DNA of 64,000 bases from Simmondsia chinensis (lineage: Eukaryota; Streptophyta; Magnoliopsida; Caryophyllales; Simmondsiaceae): contig JAGTTD010000020.1 in the NCBI GenBank assembly GCA_018398585.1, forward strand, positions 20,370,350 through 20,434,349, in the 5' to 3' direction. A model generated the notes under the pieces. It was not told where the DNA came from, did no database searches, and saw only the letters and a program-made list of their open reading frames with translations. Shown piece by piece: positions 44,190-55,435 of the stretch; position 1 is the stretch's first letter, and each line of letters opens with the position of its first letter. Made by a program: the position numbers and the translations under genes.

Positions 44190-45570
44190 ATCAATTAAAT
44201 AATAAAATAATCAGAGAAGTTTGCTCTGATCTCCCAAATGCTTTATGGGATAGAAAGCAACATATTATTCAACTTCCATATGAAAAAGATTTCAATGAAA
44301 GAAATATTCCTATCAAGGCCAGACCTATTTAAATGAACAAAGAATTACTAGAATATTATAAAAAAGAAATTCAATCCCTACTAGATAAAAAGTTAATAAG
44401 ACCTTCAAAATCTCCCTGGAGCTGCTCTGCCTTTAATGTCAACAATCAAGCAGAAAAGGAACGAGGAGTTCCAAGATTGGTGATCAACTACAAACCACTC
44501 AATAAAGTTCTTCAATAGATTAGATATCTAATCCCAAACAAGAGAGACCTACTCAATAGGCTATATAATGCAAAAATATTTTCAAAATTCAATTTAAAAA
44601 GTGGTTTTTGGCAAATTCAAGTTCATGAACAAGATCGTTACAAAACAGCATTTACGGTTCCGTTCGGACACTATGAATGGAATGTAATGCCTTTTGGACT
44701 AAAAATGCTCCGTTTGAATTCCAAAATATTATGAATGATATCTTTTCTCAATATACAGATTTTATCATTGTATACATTGATGATATTCTTGTTTTCTCAA
44801 GTAATATAGATTAACATTTCAAAAATCTGAACATTCTCCTTTTTATTGCTAAGAAAAATGGTTTCGTATTGTCTGCTTCAAAAATGAAATTATTTCAAAC
44901 CAAAATTAGATTTCTTGGCCATGATATTTTCCAAGGAACAATAAAACCAATTGACAGAGCAATTGAGTTTGCTAACAAATTTCCAAATGAATTGAAAGAC
45001 AAAACTCAACTACAAAGGTTTTTAGAATGTCTCAATTATATTTTAAATTTTTTCCCAAATCTTCGAAACCTTTGTCAACTGTTATATCAAAGACTCAACA
45101 AAAATCCTCTTCCTCGGACAGAAGATCATACAGCCATAGTAAAGACCCTTAAGGAATGAGCCAAAAGTCCTCCATGCCTAGCACTCCCAAACCCAGAAGC
45201 ATTCCTAATTGTAGAAATAGATGCTTCAAATAGAGGATATGGAGGAATACTAAAAAAAAAACTAGATCCAAAACCAGAACAGGTAGTTAGGTTCCATTCA
45301 GGTCTATGGCTTGGACCCCAAAAAAAGTATTCAACCATCAAAAAGGAAATTTTATCAATTGTTCTAAACATTTCAAAATTTCAAGATGATTTGTACAACA
45401 AAACCTTTCTTCTATGGATTGACTGCAAACCTGCAAAAGAAGTTCTACAAAATGATGTCAAAAATCTAGTTTCAAAACAAATTTTTGCTAGATGGCAAGC
45501 CATCTTATCAGTATTCGATTTTCAAATTGAGTTCATCAAAGGAGAAAATAACTCTCTTCCCGATTTCCTC
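44190..45570 (+). pseudogene. Caulimovirid reverse transcriptase and RNase H
   Basis: Reverse transcriptase blocks in order are SLLDKKLIRPSKSPWSC, VPRLVINYKPLNKVLQ, FGHYEWNVMPFGL and the catalytic FIIVYIDDILVFS at about 44760-44800. RNase H follows with FLIVEIDASNRGYGGIL (45203-45253) and NSLPDFLSRE. Interruptions include a TAG at 44516, a frameshift near 44700, a TAA near 44812 and a TGA near 45157. This enzyme would copy pregenomic RNA to DNA; this copy cannot. Confidence 0.88.
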
Positions 45571-45623
45571 TCGAGAGAATTTTTACAAGGACATGACTTG
45601 ACCCCATCTTCTCCTTCAGGATC

Positions 45624-46720
45624 ATGTCAAAAGACAAAGGAAAAGCAAAACTCAAAGAGGAAGAATTTCAACAACCAAAAGACTACGCCATGAAGATTCA
45701 ACACCAATCTTCTTCAACTCAAATTCAAACTCAAAATCCTTATTCAATCCTTGAGCATGAATTCCCTCCAATTTCTTATGCAGCAGCAACTTCAAAATCT
45801 CCTCAAAACTCATTTCCTTTACGACCTCCTCTTCAACCTCCAAACAAAAATGTCCAAGACTCCTTTTCCTCTCAATATTTTACAAAACCTCAAGTGGAAC
45901 ATATTTACGTAACAGGACAATATGAACCACTCTCTGTCAATGATATTCAAAAATCTGTAGATTTAACCTTTCCTAAAGATTTTCAATGGATTCCAGATGA
46001 CATCAGTCGAACTCGAAAATTTTACGAGTTCATTTTGATAGATTCAAAGTCCGTTCAAATCAAGCATAAAAATAATTCAACTAACGGACCTATCACTTTT
46101 TCAACTTGCAAAATTCTCAATGTTTGCAACCGATCAGATTTCGGATTCAACCCCTTTACCTCAAAACAGTTTTCTCAACCATTTCAACCACCAGGATACA
46201 CTTACCAAGATTATAAAATGGCTTGGTTTAGATGCTTTCTAATCAGACCATTTGACCATTCTTAGTTCTTTCAATTTTCCAAAAAGTCAAGACATCTCCC
46301 AACCTGGTTTCTAGAATGGTGGCGATACTTCGGTCCTTCTCCGACCATTTATCCTGCCAATGTCCAAGCTTATTTCAATACTTTCTCAAAAAACCTAGGT
46401 GATCAATATAAACCCCTTGACAAATACACAAACTTTCATTCAAACTTCTAGATCCCCTGGATTTTATGTTGGTCATACTCACATACTCAATATTTTGAAC
46501 AACCCTACCCTTTATCTATTGTACGTGAATACAAGATCAAATGGTGGGATAGATATGTTGTAGAACGAGACTGTTCTACTGAAATACTTTCCAAATTTTT
46601 CAAAGAATCCAAAAACAAAAATTTTCAGGTCCTCCCCTCAGGGATCCTCAACGCCTTCAAAATCTCAACCAATCAAAACTTCATATTCAAGCTCTTCATC
46701 AAAATCCAAATCTAGAAAGA
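45624..46720 (+). pseudogene. Second ORF of the caulimovirid, function unknown
   Basis: It starts with MSKDKGKAKLKEEEFQQ, overlapping the end of the polyprotein in another frame, and is open to a TAG at 46263. Homology-like text continues through further stops with TWFLEWWRYFGPSPTIYP and YKIKWWDRY to about 46720, then a Ser/Lys-rich end. A separate downstream ORF of this tryptophan-rich type is known from florendoviruses and has no assigned function. It is broken here. Confidence 0.65.
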
Positions 46721-46859
46721 AAATTTCAAAAAAACTCTTTGCCCAACTTCTTCAGCAAATTCAAGATTCAACTGACAATGACGAAAGCAGTGACGCCAAC
46801 TCATCCCAAACAGATCCTTTCAACTTTCTCCAATAATTCAAAAGCTGATTTGATTCCCC

Positions 46860-47290
46860 GACAAATTACTGTAGCAAGCCACTTTACTGTAGCAGTTGCT
46901 GTAGCAAGGTCGACCAGCTATCCAGTTACTGTTGCAATCATTGAAGTTTACTGTGGCACGGGCAATCATTGAAGACAGGTGTCCCGGATTTCAAAATTTT
47001 CTCAATTCCTCAGCTATTTAAGGAGCATCAAACGTTCATTTCAAGGCAGAGCGAATTACAGTGAAAAGATCAGCGAGGCAAAAACATAAAAATAATCTCT
47101 CTCTTCATTTTCTCCTGTAATTTTAAGCTGTCATTACAAGTTTTTAAATCTTCAATCTCAATCTGTAATCTGTAAGTTTTATATTTCAAGTTTGTTTTGT
47201 TTTTCAATCTGTTGTAATATCAATAAAATTTCAATCTTTCCATCTTTGTCATCTTCTTCTGTCTCCTCGCTCCCCTGATCCTACCCTTCC
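46860..47290 (+). promoter_or_regulatory. Pararetroviral promoter and poly(A) region
   Basis: Five close copies of ACTGTAGCA lie at 46868-46957. They are followed by the TATA-like TATTTAAGGAGC at 47015, a leader, and AATAAA at 47222-47227. The order (upstream repeats, TATTTAAGGAG-type box, AATAAA about 200 bp later) parallels the 35S-type control region of caulimovirids. The virus copy ends soon after at the TA repeat. Confidence 0.6.
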
Positions 47291-47293
47291 TAG

Positions 47294-47317
47294 TATATAT
47301 ATATATATATATATATG
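47294..47317. repeat. (TA)n microsatellite at the pararetrovirus/LTR junction
   Basis: A run of about eleven TA units separates viral sequence from LTR sequence that begins TTATATTTAATGGACC. It corresponds to the TA-rich stretch of the uninterrupted 5' LTR at about 51608-51640. Confidence 0.85.
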
Positions 47318-47400
47318 TTATATTTAATGGACCTATTTAATGGTCCAATTACATGACATGGGTAAATTAATCCATTAAAGTTCATTTTTGATTTCCTTTT

Positions 47401-48737
47401 CTATTTTTGTTTCAGACCCAACTCTTGAAGAAACCTCTTCATCCTCAACCTCTCTTTTCCTGCTTCAACAGCAGCAATATACTCAGCTTTAGTAGTGGAG
47501 AGAGCAACACACTTCTGCAACCTGGACTGCCAAGACAGAGCTCCCCCTGCAAAAGTGAACAAATAACCCGAAGTAGATTTTCTACTATCGAGACATCCTG
47601 CCATATCAGAATCTGTATATCCTTCAAGAATAGGTCCCGAGCCACCAAAACTCAAACATTATTTCGCAGTACCCCGCAAATATCTAAATATACACTTTAC
47701 TTCTTCCCAATGAGCTTTCCCTGCATTTGACAGAAACCTGCTCACAACCACAACAGCATGAGCAATATCTAGTCTGGTGCAATACATTAAAGGCCCAACA
47801 GCAGAGAAGTATGGAACAGAAGACATATCTTCTTTCTCTTTCTTGGTCACAGGACAAGGCTGTTTATTCAATTTAAAATGTGAGGCAAGAGGTGTGCTCA
47901 TTTGTTTAGCACTTTCTTGTGACAACCACAACTTTCCAACCTCTCTATCACGGGTAATCTCCATACCCAAAATGTGCTTTACTGGATCCAAGTCTTTCGT
48001 TTCAAAAGACTTTGACAACTCCTCTTTACGTCTTCGAATCATATCTGCATCTTGACTAACAATTAGCATGTCATCAACATAAAGCAGTAAGATAATGAAA
48101 TTATCTCCAGCGAATTTCCTTATGTACACACAATGATCTGCAGCTGTTTCCTTGTACCCTTGACCCACCATGAAGAAGTCAAACTTCTTGTACCACTATC
48201 TAGGAGCCTGTTTCAAATCATACAAGCTCTTTTTTAATATGCAAACCATGTGCTCTTTATCCTTAACTTCATATCCTTCATGCTGCTTCATGCAGATCTC
48301 CTCTTGCAAGTCACCATGGAGAAATGCAGTCTTCACATCTAATTGTGCCAGCTCAAGATCATACTAGCTGCCATACCTAATACCACTCGAATGGAACTCA
48401 GCTTCATAACAGGAGCGAAGATCTCATCAAAATCAACCCCTTTCTTTTGATTGAAGCCTTTCACCACCAAACGAGCTTTATGTTTCACAACTTGACCGCC
48501 AATCTTTTTTAGCTTGAACACCCACTTATTCCGAAGTGCTTTTCTGCCTTTAGGAAGATCAACCAGCTCATAGGTTCCATTCTTCTCTAAACAATTCATC
48601 TCTTCATCCATGGCGTTTACCCAATTATCCTTGTCTTCATGAGTTTGCACTTCTTGGAAGCTATTTGGCTCCCCCTCATCAATAAGACAAATATAATACC
48701 TCGCAGATGGTCGACGCTCTCTATCACATCTTCTCAA
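47401..48737 (-). pseudogene. Copia reverse transcriptase and RNase H (47-52 kb element)
   Basis: On minus: DNWVNAMDEEMNCLEKNGTY, LRNKWVFKLKK and VVKGFNQKKGVDFDEIFAPV. After a stop/shift near 48340 come [14 protein letters not shown] and ILLLYVDDMLIVSQDADMI with the catalytic YVDD at about 48080-48092. RNase H reads GYTDSDMAGCLDSRKSTSGY and SWQSRLQKCVALSTTKAEY and ends early at LQELGLKQ. Stops occur near 48200 and 47656. Confidence 0.9.
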
Positions 48738-49900
48738 CTGAGCTCAGCAGTCACTGCTCAACACCATCTGTACCTAGAGCATCATCAACTGCAACTAGAT
48801 CAGTGTCATTCTCGAGTTTTATCCCATCATAAACTTGCTCTTCATCTGTGGCGCCTGATGAAGATGAAATCGGTATAATATCAGCAACACCACTGGGAGC
48901 ACATGTAGTCTTCTCTGACTTGTCAAAATCAGCCATATTCTCATGTTCATGAAACACGACATCTCTGCTTCTCACGATCCTTTTCTTCACGGGGTCCCAT
49001 AATTTGTAACCGAACTCCTCATCACCATATCCTACAAATATGCACGGAGTGGCTTTACTGTCAAACTTGAATCTCTGTTCCTATGGCACATGCATGAAGA
49101 CTTTGCATCCAAACACATTCAAATGAGAACAAGAAACATCTTTCCCAGTCCACACTCTCTCTGGAATGTCAAAATTCAAAGGAACTGATGGACCTCTATT
49201 GATGATGTATACAGCAGTATTCACAGCTTCATCCCAAAATGCGTTAGGCAGCTTCGACATTACCTGGTTTTCTCCATAATGGTTCTATTCATCATTTCTT
49301 CGACACCATTGTGCTGAGGAGTACCTGGTTCTGTTCCTTCATAGTGAATCCCATGCTTCTTACATTACTTTTTGAAATCTCGGTTGACGTACTCTCTCCC
49401 ATTGTCAGTTCAGAGACGCTTCGGCAATATCCCTATCTGTCTCTCCACCATGGAGTCAAACTTCTGAAAGACTTCAAATACCTAGCTTTTGGATCTCAAC
49501 AAAAATACCTATGTTTTTTGTAAAGCATCATCAATAAAAGTAATAAAATATTGATTTCCTCCTAGAGGCTCCACCTCTAGAGGACCACATACATTGGAAT
49601 GTATTAATTCAAGCTTGTTTTATTTTCGTTTCAACTTTTTACCAAAACTGACTATATGTTGCTTACCTAACAAACAACCATCACAAGGATTCAGTGACTT
49701 ACCTTCAAGTGAAGGAATGAAAGACTCTTTAGGCAATATCTACAATCCTTTCTCACTTGCACGAGCCAGTCATTTGTGCCACAAATTCGGTGAAGTATCA
49801 TCCTCGACTGCGTTCAATTCACCACCACACACTATCACACGTGTCTTGTATAATGAACAACAAGCTGTCCTCTGGCTACTATCAGTGACCCATTGGTAAG
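48738..49900 (-). pseudogene. Copia integrase and linker, heavily broken
   Basis: On minus, the C-terminal linker is open at 48751-48990 (RSRDVVFHEHENMADF). Upstream, integrase words appear in short frames: HNGVEEMMNRTIMEN-like and EFGYKLWDPVKKR-like stretches at 48990-49320, and a TDNGREYVN-like block at about 49385. No segment longer than 100 codons stays open, so catalytic residues cannot be verified. Confidence 0.65.
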
Positions 49901-49903
49901 CTT

Positions 49904-50400
49904 TCATTTTCCATTACCCAGATGATGTGTATGGCTTTCTTTGTCCAGAACATTCACAGAAATCAGATTAAGGAGCAATTCAAGAATATGTCGCACATTT
50001 TTTAGTGTAACAGTCCAACCAGTACTAGTCTGTACACGGATATCTCCAATCCCAACGATTTTAGCAACACTATTGTTGCCCATTTTTACAGTACCAAAGT
50101 CACCTGCTTTGTATGTAGAAAAATATTCTCTCTTTGGAACACAACGATAAGAAGCACCAAATTCCACAATCCATTCAACATCAGGATAACTTAGATGATT
50201 GCACTCACCCTGAGCACAAAGCAATGTTTCCTGGTGGTCACTATCATCATCTGTCACTGCAGCTACAGCCTTTTTATTATCTGCCTTATTTAGACTCATT
50301 TTACCTTTCTGTTCTTTCTTCAAAAGAAAACAATTTCTTTTCAAGTGTCCAATTTTATGATAATGCCAGCACTCTGGTCTATCTCCCCTGGACTTAGATC
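49904..50400 (-). pseudogene. Copia zinc knuckle and protease with altered active site
   Basis: On minus: PECWHYHKIGHLKRNC, a zinc knuckle in which the second cysteine position reads Y. The protease core reads VEWIVEFGASYRCVPK where copia proteases have W-x-x-DSGAS, so the catalytic Asp is Glu and the Ser is Phe. MGNNSVAKIVGIGDI and LKNVRHILELLLNLISV complete the domain. It would be catalytically dead. Confidence 0.85.
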
Positions 50401-50407
50401 TGTATCC

Positions 50408-51040
50408 TTACTTACCATGCCCCTTAGGCCCTCTACTCTTACTTTTGCCTCGGTTCTCGATAACAAGTGCTTGTGCAGAATCAGCACCCATCTCTTTTCG
50501 TCTCATCTCCTCGTTGAACAAGCAATCTTTTACGGCACTCAAAGCCAACTTTCTATCAGGAGCTAAGTTACTAACAGTTACCACCAAGGTCTCCCAACTA
50601 TCAGGTAGAGAACTTAAAAGGAACAAAGCCTGCAACTCATCATCAAGAGTAATTTTCATAACAATCAACTGGTTAATAACATCCTGAAATTCATTCAAGT
50701 GTTCGCCCATTGATCGTCCCTCCTTCAATTTCAAGTTGACTAACTTCTTAATCGGAAAAGCTTTAATTCGTGGAGTCTTTCTTTGATATCGACTCTCTAA
50801 ACTTTTCCATAATGTCTCTGCATTAGTCTCCTGTGATATATGGTGAAAGACACTGAAATTTATCCATTGTCTAATTGCCCCAACAGTTTTTCTATTCAGT
50901 TTCTCCCATTCTTTATCTGACAAATTTTCTAGCCTACCACTAATACCCTCAGTTGGGTCATGTAAATCCTTACAATAAAGTAGGTCCTCCATCATTGGCT
51001 TCCAAATTGAATAATTTTCACCGATCAATTTTATCATCAT
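50408..51040 (-). pseudogene. Copia gag (47-52 kb element)
   Basis: The open frame on minus begins LIGENYSIWKPMMEDLLYCK and carries IRQWINFSVFHHISQETNAE, ETLWKSLESRYQRKTP and HLNEFQDVINQLIVMKITLD, the DUF4219/UBN2-type Gag of plant copia elements. It stays open for 210 codons and is the best-kept frame of the element. It joins the zinc knuckle across a stop near 50405. Confidence 0.85.
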
Positions 51041-51103
51041 ACTATTACTGGTACCATCTATTATTATTCACCCTAATAATGAACCTTTGCTCTGATACGA
51101 CTT

Positions 51104-51768
51104 TGTTGGGGTCTAGACACCTAAACCCAATTCAATCGACCATTCAAGCCAATATCAATGACCGATATAAATCTCAGGCACACCAATATCATCAAATATC
51201 AATGACAAAATAAATATGCGGAAATTAAATTAACACCAGATATAACGTGAAAAACCCTCCAGGGTAGAGGGAAAAACCACAGGCCAAACCGACAGCAAAA
51301 TCCACTATAGAAAATAGCAATTACAACGTTTATGGTTTCAAGATGTTTGCCGTAACTTGAAACCTACAGGCAAATTGAGCGATACAAGGATTACCTCTCC
51401 AGGCCCGAGAACAATTGATTCTCCAGATCAATTAACTCGGAACAACGCCGAGAATACCACTCCAAATTGCTCCAAGATCGAAACTCGATCTTTACCGATA
51501 AATATCGAAATTCCGAACGAAACCACCGCCGTTCTCTTTCTCTTGTTGTGCTGCTGCCTCCCTTTTTTTTCTGGGTTGTATCTCTCCGCGAAAACCCTCA
51601 CCAAATCATATGTGTGTATATACATATATATGTATATAATGGGCCTATTTAATGGTCCAATTACATCACATGGGTAAATTCATCCATTACAGTTCATTTT
51701 TCATTTCCTTTTCTATTTTTGTTTTATAATATGCGGACCGGACCATAGTATATATTATGTACCCAACA
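51104..51768 (-). repeat. 5' LTR of the 47-52 kb copia element
   Basis: 665 bp. On minus it starts TGTTGGGTACATA and ends GACCCCAACA, followed after three bases by the tRNA primer site. The TA-rich stretch near 51610-51640 acts as the TATA region. Confidence 0.85.
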
Positions 51769-51859
51769 TAAACAAATATACATGCAAGTATTTTTATTGA
51801 GAAATTGAAGAAGCTATACAAGGATTTTGTCAAGCCTGCTCGTATGGTACTTAATAATA

Positions 51860-53445
51860 CCATACCTAAGCTAAGTAATTCAATGATCCTAGCAAGTTAG
51901 CAAGTTACTCCCTTTATAAATACAAAAGGTCGTGCAGTCTCTCTCATCATTCGATCGATGCAATATCGCCTCTGCTTAGGACCAAGCCAACAATGGTTGG
52001 GTCTCCTCTTGTTTCATGCATCCTTAATCTCAGTTCCCTCTCTTTTCCCGATAATCCTCATTTCACATCAAATTTTGGGCTTTGTCAAAGGGAACTACCC
52101 ATGCCCTCCAATATACTAGACTCTCCCAAGTTAGCCCGAACTATGTTACTTGGACTCGCATTGATCAAAGCATACGAACTTGCATTGCTGCCACCCTAGT
52201 CCGACGCGTACTTAATGATGTTATTTGCCACCCAACTTTAACAGCCATGTGGGATGCTTTAACCAAGAGGTTTCACGACCACTACATAGCTAGGGAGTTT
52301 GATCTCTACACCAACTAGCCGTCCTTAGAAAGGACAAAGAAACTATGGATAATAAACCCTTTGCCACTTAAGTCTATTGTTCATGGTTCATGTGCCATAA
52401 ATTCCCCCATCTCCAACCATGAATTCGTCCATTATTTCCTTTTTGATTTTCCTCTGAATATGGTGCATTTGCCACATTTATGAGAAAATTTTCACGTAAT
52501 ATCACTTTTGAAGAATTAAAAACTGCCCTTCTCAATTAAGAGGCTGCCTAAACCGACTCCAACATTGCACCACCCCAAATCTAAGCCAAGCCAAGTTTTC
52601 CTTCAACGGGAACAACCTAGGTTCAAATTGGGGTGGTTGTAGTGGTCGTGGCAAAGTAGGATGTGGTCGCAAACACAATCGCAGTGGAGGTGGTAGCACC
52701 AACAAATATCTTCACCTTGGTTAAGACCTGCAAGTAAATTCTCTCCTCACTCCAGTTGTAGTATACTTTGGTTGGGCCCTATTCAATGTCAAATCTGTAT
52801 CGAACGTAGGCATGGGTCTCTGTGCCTCCATCGGTATGACTTGTTATCCTCCTATGACGTCTCCCGATCATTTTCTGCCATGTCTGTTGGTGAAATAGAC
52901 TACAACTAATACCATGACTCGGGCGCAAATCACATGAAACCTAGCCCAGGTATCATCCGGAGCCTTAAACCCTACTCTGGCGACAAGTTAGTTCTTGTAG
53001 GTCATGGAGCTTTACGTCCTGCCACTTATGAGGGTTCCACCTCTATTAACACTCACTCACGTCCCTTAGCACTCAAAATTGTTATATTAGTCCCTAAGCT
53101 CACTCACAATGTTTTATCCAACAAAAAACTTTGTCATTATAACAACTACATCGTTGAATTTGACATCGACTTATTTTGTGTAAGGACAAAACCACGAGGC
53201 GACACTCCTTTGAGTATGTAGTAATGGATCACTCTATGTCTTCAATCCCTATCATATCAGTCTTGTTGCACAGGTGACCACTGGAGAGTTATGGCAGCTT
53301 CATCTGGATCACTTAGGTTTCGATGTTTTAGGGACTCTTTTTAAATGTCAAATCAATCCTTGCTCTAGTAAATTTTTTGGACTTTTGTTACTCTTGTTGC
53401 GATGGGAAATCTTTATGTTTACTTTTTGAGCGTGCTCAGCATACC
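51860..53445 (+). mobile_element. Copia fragment: LTR end, gag and protease, plus strand
   Basis: A TATA-like CTTTATAAATAC lies at 51911. Gag follows with YVTWTRIDQSIRTCIAATL and TLTAMWDALTKRFHDHYIAR, then a Gly/Arg-rich stretch at 52635-52700. The protease reads YHDSGANHM (active site intact) with VPKLTHNVLSNKKLCHYNNY. A GAG-pre-integrase remnant with LWQLHLDHLGFDVL ends it at about 53440, just before an hAT element. Frames change often. Integrase, reverse transcriptase and the second LTR are absent. Confidence 0.75.
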
Positions 53446-53467
53446 ACTGATGCGCCAATATAATTAT

Positions 53468-54307
53468 TATGGTTGCAAATAAATCGAGCCATGCGGGATC
53501 TCCAGTCGGCTCGACTAGGCTTGTTAACTTTATGAGATTGGCTCAACTTGGTATCATTTATCGAATCGAGCAGCATATCCATGATTGGCTTGGCTCAACA
53601 AACAATCAATATCGATATCGTTTAGGCTTGATTATTTCGCAATTCGACTTGTTGAGCGTTTTGGGCTCATTTACATGTGGACTTGTTTGGCTCATCAGGC
53701 TGATAGCAAGAATTTTGATGGTTTTTATGGGCTTTCACTGAGTGCCTTGCTTCAGTAGACCTATGACTTCGTTGTCCTATCTTTTGATTGGTCATGTTTT
53801 TGTCTCTTGTCCAGTGGTGTTAGAGGGTCATTGTGCTTCGCCTATTTTTACTTGTCTTCCTTTTTTTCGATAAATGTCTGATGTTTGTATGGTTTTGTTG
53901 TTTTGGTCCCCGTTATTTTTCGGGTTGGCTCAGGACTCGCTTGGTCGAGTTGCCTGCTGTGTTCCGCAACTTTGTTGCTAATTAATGAAAAAACTGGGAT
54001 AGCTAGAAAGGCCAAACTCTAAGGGACATTTAATGGAACACCAAACTAGCAATATACATAGAGCGGTGGAGGAAGGGCCATATGGTGAAATCTGGATATG
54101 CAAGCCGGCTCATGATCTGATAAACGAGTTAGCGCATGAGCATTTTGAACCGTATTGGCCTCAGTCTGATTTGGCTCATTACCGTAATCGAGCCACCCTT
54201 AAATGAGCCAAGTCGGCTCTTGAGTCGGATTAGATAAACTTAAGTCGAGCCCTTAACGAGCTGAGTGAAATTGACTTACAAGCCGGCTTGGCTCATTTGC
54301 TGCCCTA
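53468..54307. mobile_element. hAT-like non-autonomous element 1, with nested LINE tail
   Basis: The left end TATGGTTGCAAATAAATCG and the reverse complement of the right end, TAGGGCAGCAAATGAGCC, are imperfect terminal inverted repeats. Flanks are ATAATTAT (53460-53467) and ATAATTGT (54308-54315), a 7-of-8 target duplication. Both ends are rich in GGCTCG/CGAGCC words. A LINE tail lies inside at about 53712-53993. Confidence 0.65.
53712..53993 (+). mobile_element. 5'-truncated LINE 3' tail nested in hAT element 1
   Basis: Resembles the tails at 13.2-13.5 and 23.7-24.0 kb: TTTTGGTCCCCGTTATTTTT, GGCTCAGGACTCGCTTGG and CTAATTAATGAAAAAA. Flanks CTGATAGCAAGAA and CTGGGATAGCTAGAA are a weak possible target duplication, so the left edge is approximate. 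Confidence 0.65.
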
Positions 54308-54394
54308 ATAATTGTATAGTAAAATGATATGCATAAATTACATAAACATAATAAATATAAAAATCTAAATCAAATACATAAGTAATAGAGGTAG

Positions 54395-54700
54395 CGAGTG
54401 TCAGTTAGCATGATTGCAAGGAGCTTATCTCTTCTATCAACGGTGAGTCTGTGGCATCTTTGGAAGTGGTTGCTGTTGTTAGGGATATTCTTTCTTTTGT
54501 CTAGTCCTTTGTTCCTTTATCTTTTTGTTTGGCCCCTCGAAATTGTAACAAGGCTACTCATTATGCCGCTAAAATGCACGAGTCTTTAAAGTGTAATCAT
54601 GTGGTGGCGGTCCCCTTCGTCTACCCCATACTCTATTGTTATTGCAGATTCTCTTTCATTGGATTCGTAGCCCTCGGGGATTGTTGTGTTAAAAAAAAAA
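54395..54700 (+). pseudogene. LINE RNase H fragment
   Basis: Read across frames: NGESVASLEVVAVVRDI, APRNCNKATHYAAKMHES and then a hydrophobic end. The NxxTHYxAK-like block is the C-terminal mark of the RNase H domain that ends plant L1 ORF2. Only this last part is present. Confidence 0.5.
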
Positions 54701-55427
54701 GTGCCCCTGAGTGTAGAATTGAGCAAGGCCCTTAGCGTTTCTCTAGAATATAAGATCATTTTTGGGTGTTTGGCCATCGTTTTAAACTTTGAGACATTTG
54801 GTCTCTTGACAGTTTTAATACATCATCACTCTATTTATGAAATATTTGGGTTCATTTTTTGTTAGGCTCGGTGTTGGTCTTAGCAATAAATGAGCGAACT
54901 TCAAACTAACATCCATAGATTTATTTCATTAATTGAGGCAATAAACATAAATTGCAAAACCCAAATAATGTGCTCAATGATTAATCTCTTAACTCCTATT
55001 GATCTCTTGGATTCATTTCCTTTTAGATTTATTTAGTTTCTATTTTTTAGGACCGAATTTCCCAAACGTAACAAAAGGCCAAAGTAGATGCACAATTATA
55101 AAAATACAGTATTTATGTGGAAAACTAATATAAGGGTTAGAACCACGAGAGATGAAGGAGATATCACTATCGACGAAGAGATTACACAACTTTTCTCCTC
55201 TATTGTTACTGGATGTGCATGCACTATGTGAAACCCTGGCACCCTTTTCATCTCCTTATATATGCAAAACAACATACAAAGTGAATTACTATAGGCCAGC
55301 AGGTCTATATGTTTAGGCTGCACCACGAACCTCTGTTTTTCTTGGCCGCATCAAGTCCATACCAATGAATTATCAAGCAAGGTCATGCGAGCAGACCACA
55401 CCAAAATTCAAGGCAATACTCAGCGAT
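54700..55427. other. Intergenic DNA with LTR-like text
   Basis: From about 54840 to 55330 the wording (GCAAAACCCAAATAATG, GTATTTATGTGGAAAAC, CTCCTTATATATGCAAAAC) resembles a reverse-strand LTR with a promoter. No edges or partner were found. Confidence 0.3.
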
Positions 55428-55435
55428 ACTATAAC

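Larger units (their letters stand above)
42115..47290 (+). mobile_element. Endogenous caulimovirid, Florendovirus-like, degraded
   Basis: An integrated plant DNA pararetrovirus copy. The + strand carries a movement protein fragment, coat protein with a CCHC knuckle, protease remnant, reverse transcriptase and RNase H. A second ORF follows, and then a promoter/poly(A) region. The polyprotein order, and an extra ORF after RNase H with this sequence style, match Florendovirus as I know it; Petuvirus-like forms are the alternative. The 5' leader and start of the first ORF are missing. There are many stops and frameshifts plus loss of the protease active site, so it is an inert fossil. It sits at a TA-repeat inside a copia LTR. 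Confidence 0.85.
47318..51768 (-). mobile_element. Ty1/copia retrotransposon, minus strand, 3' LTR split by the pararetrovirus
   Basis: On minus the order is 5' LTR (51768-51104), primer binding site TCGTATCAGAGC (51100-51089), gag, protease, integrase, reverse transcriptase and RNase H. Then a partial U3 at 47415-47318 matches 51725-51630 with about five differences. RNase H is cut at its end and runs straight into U3-like sequence, so the polypurine tract and first ~40 bp of the 3' LTR are deleted. The rest of that LTR lies beyond the viral insert at 42100-41915. Confidence 0.85.
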
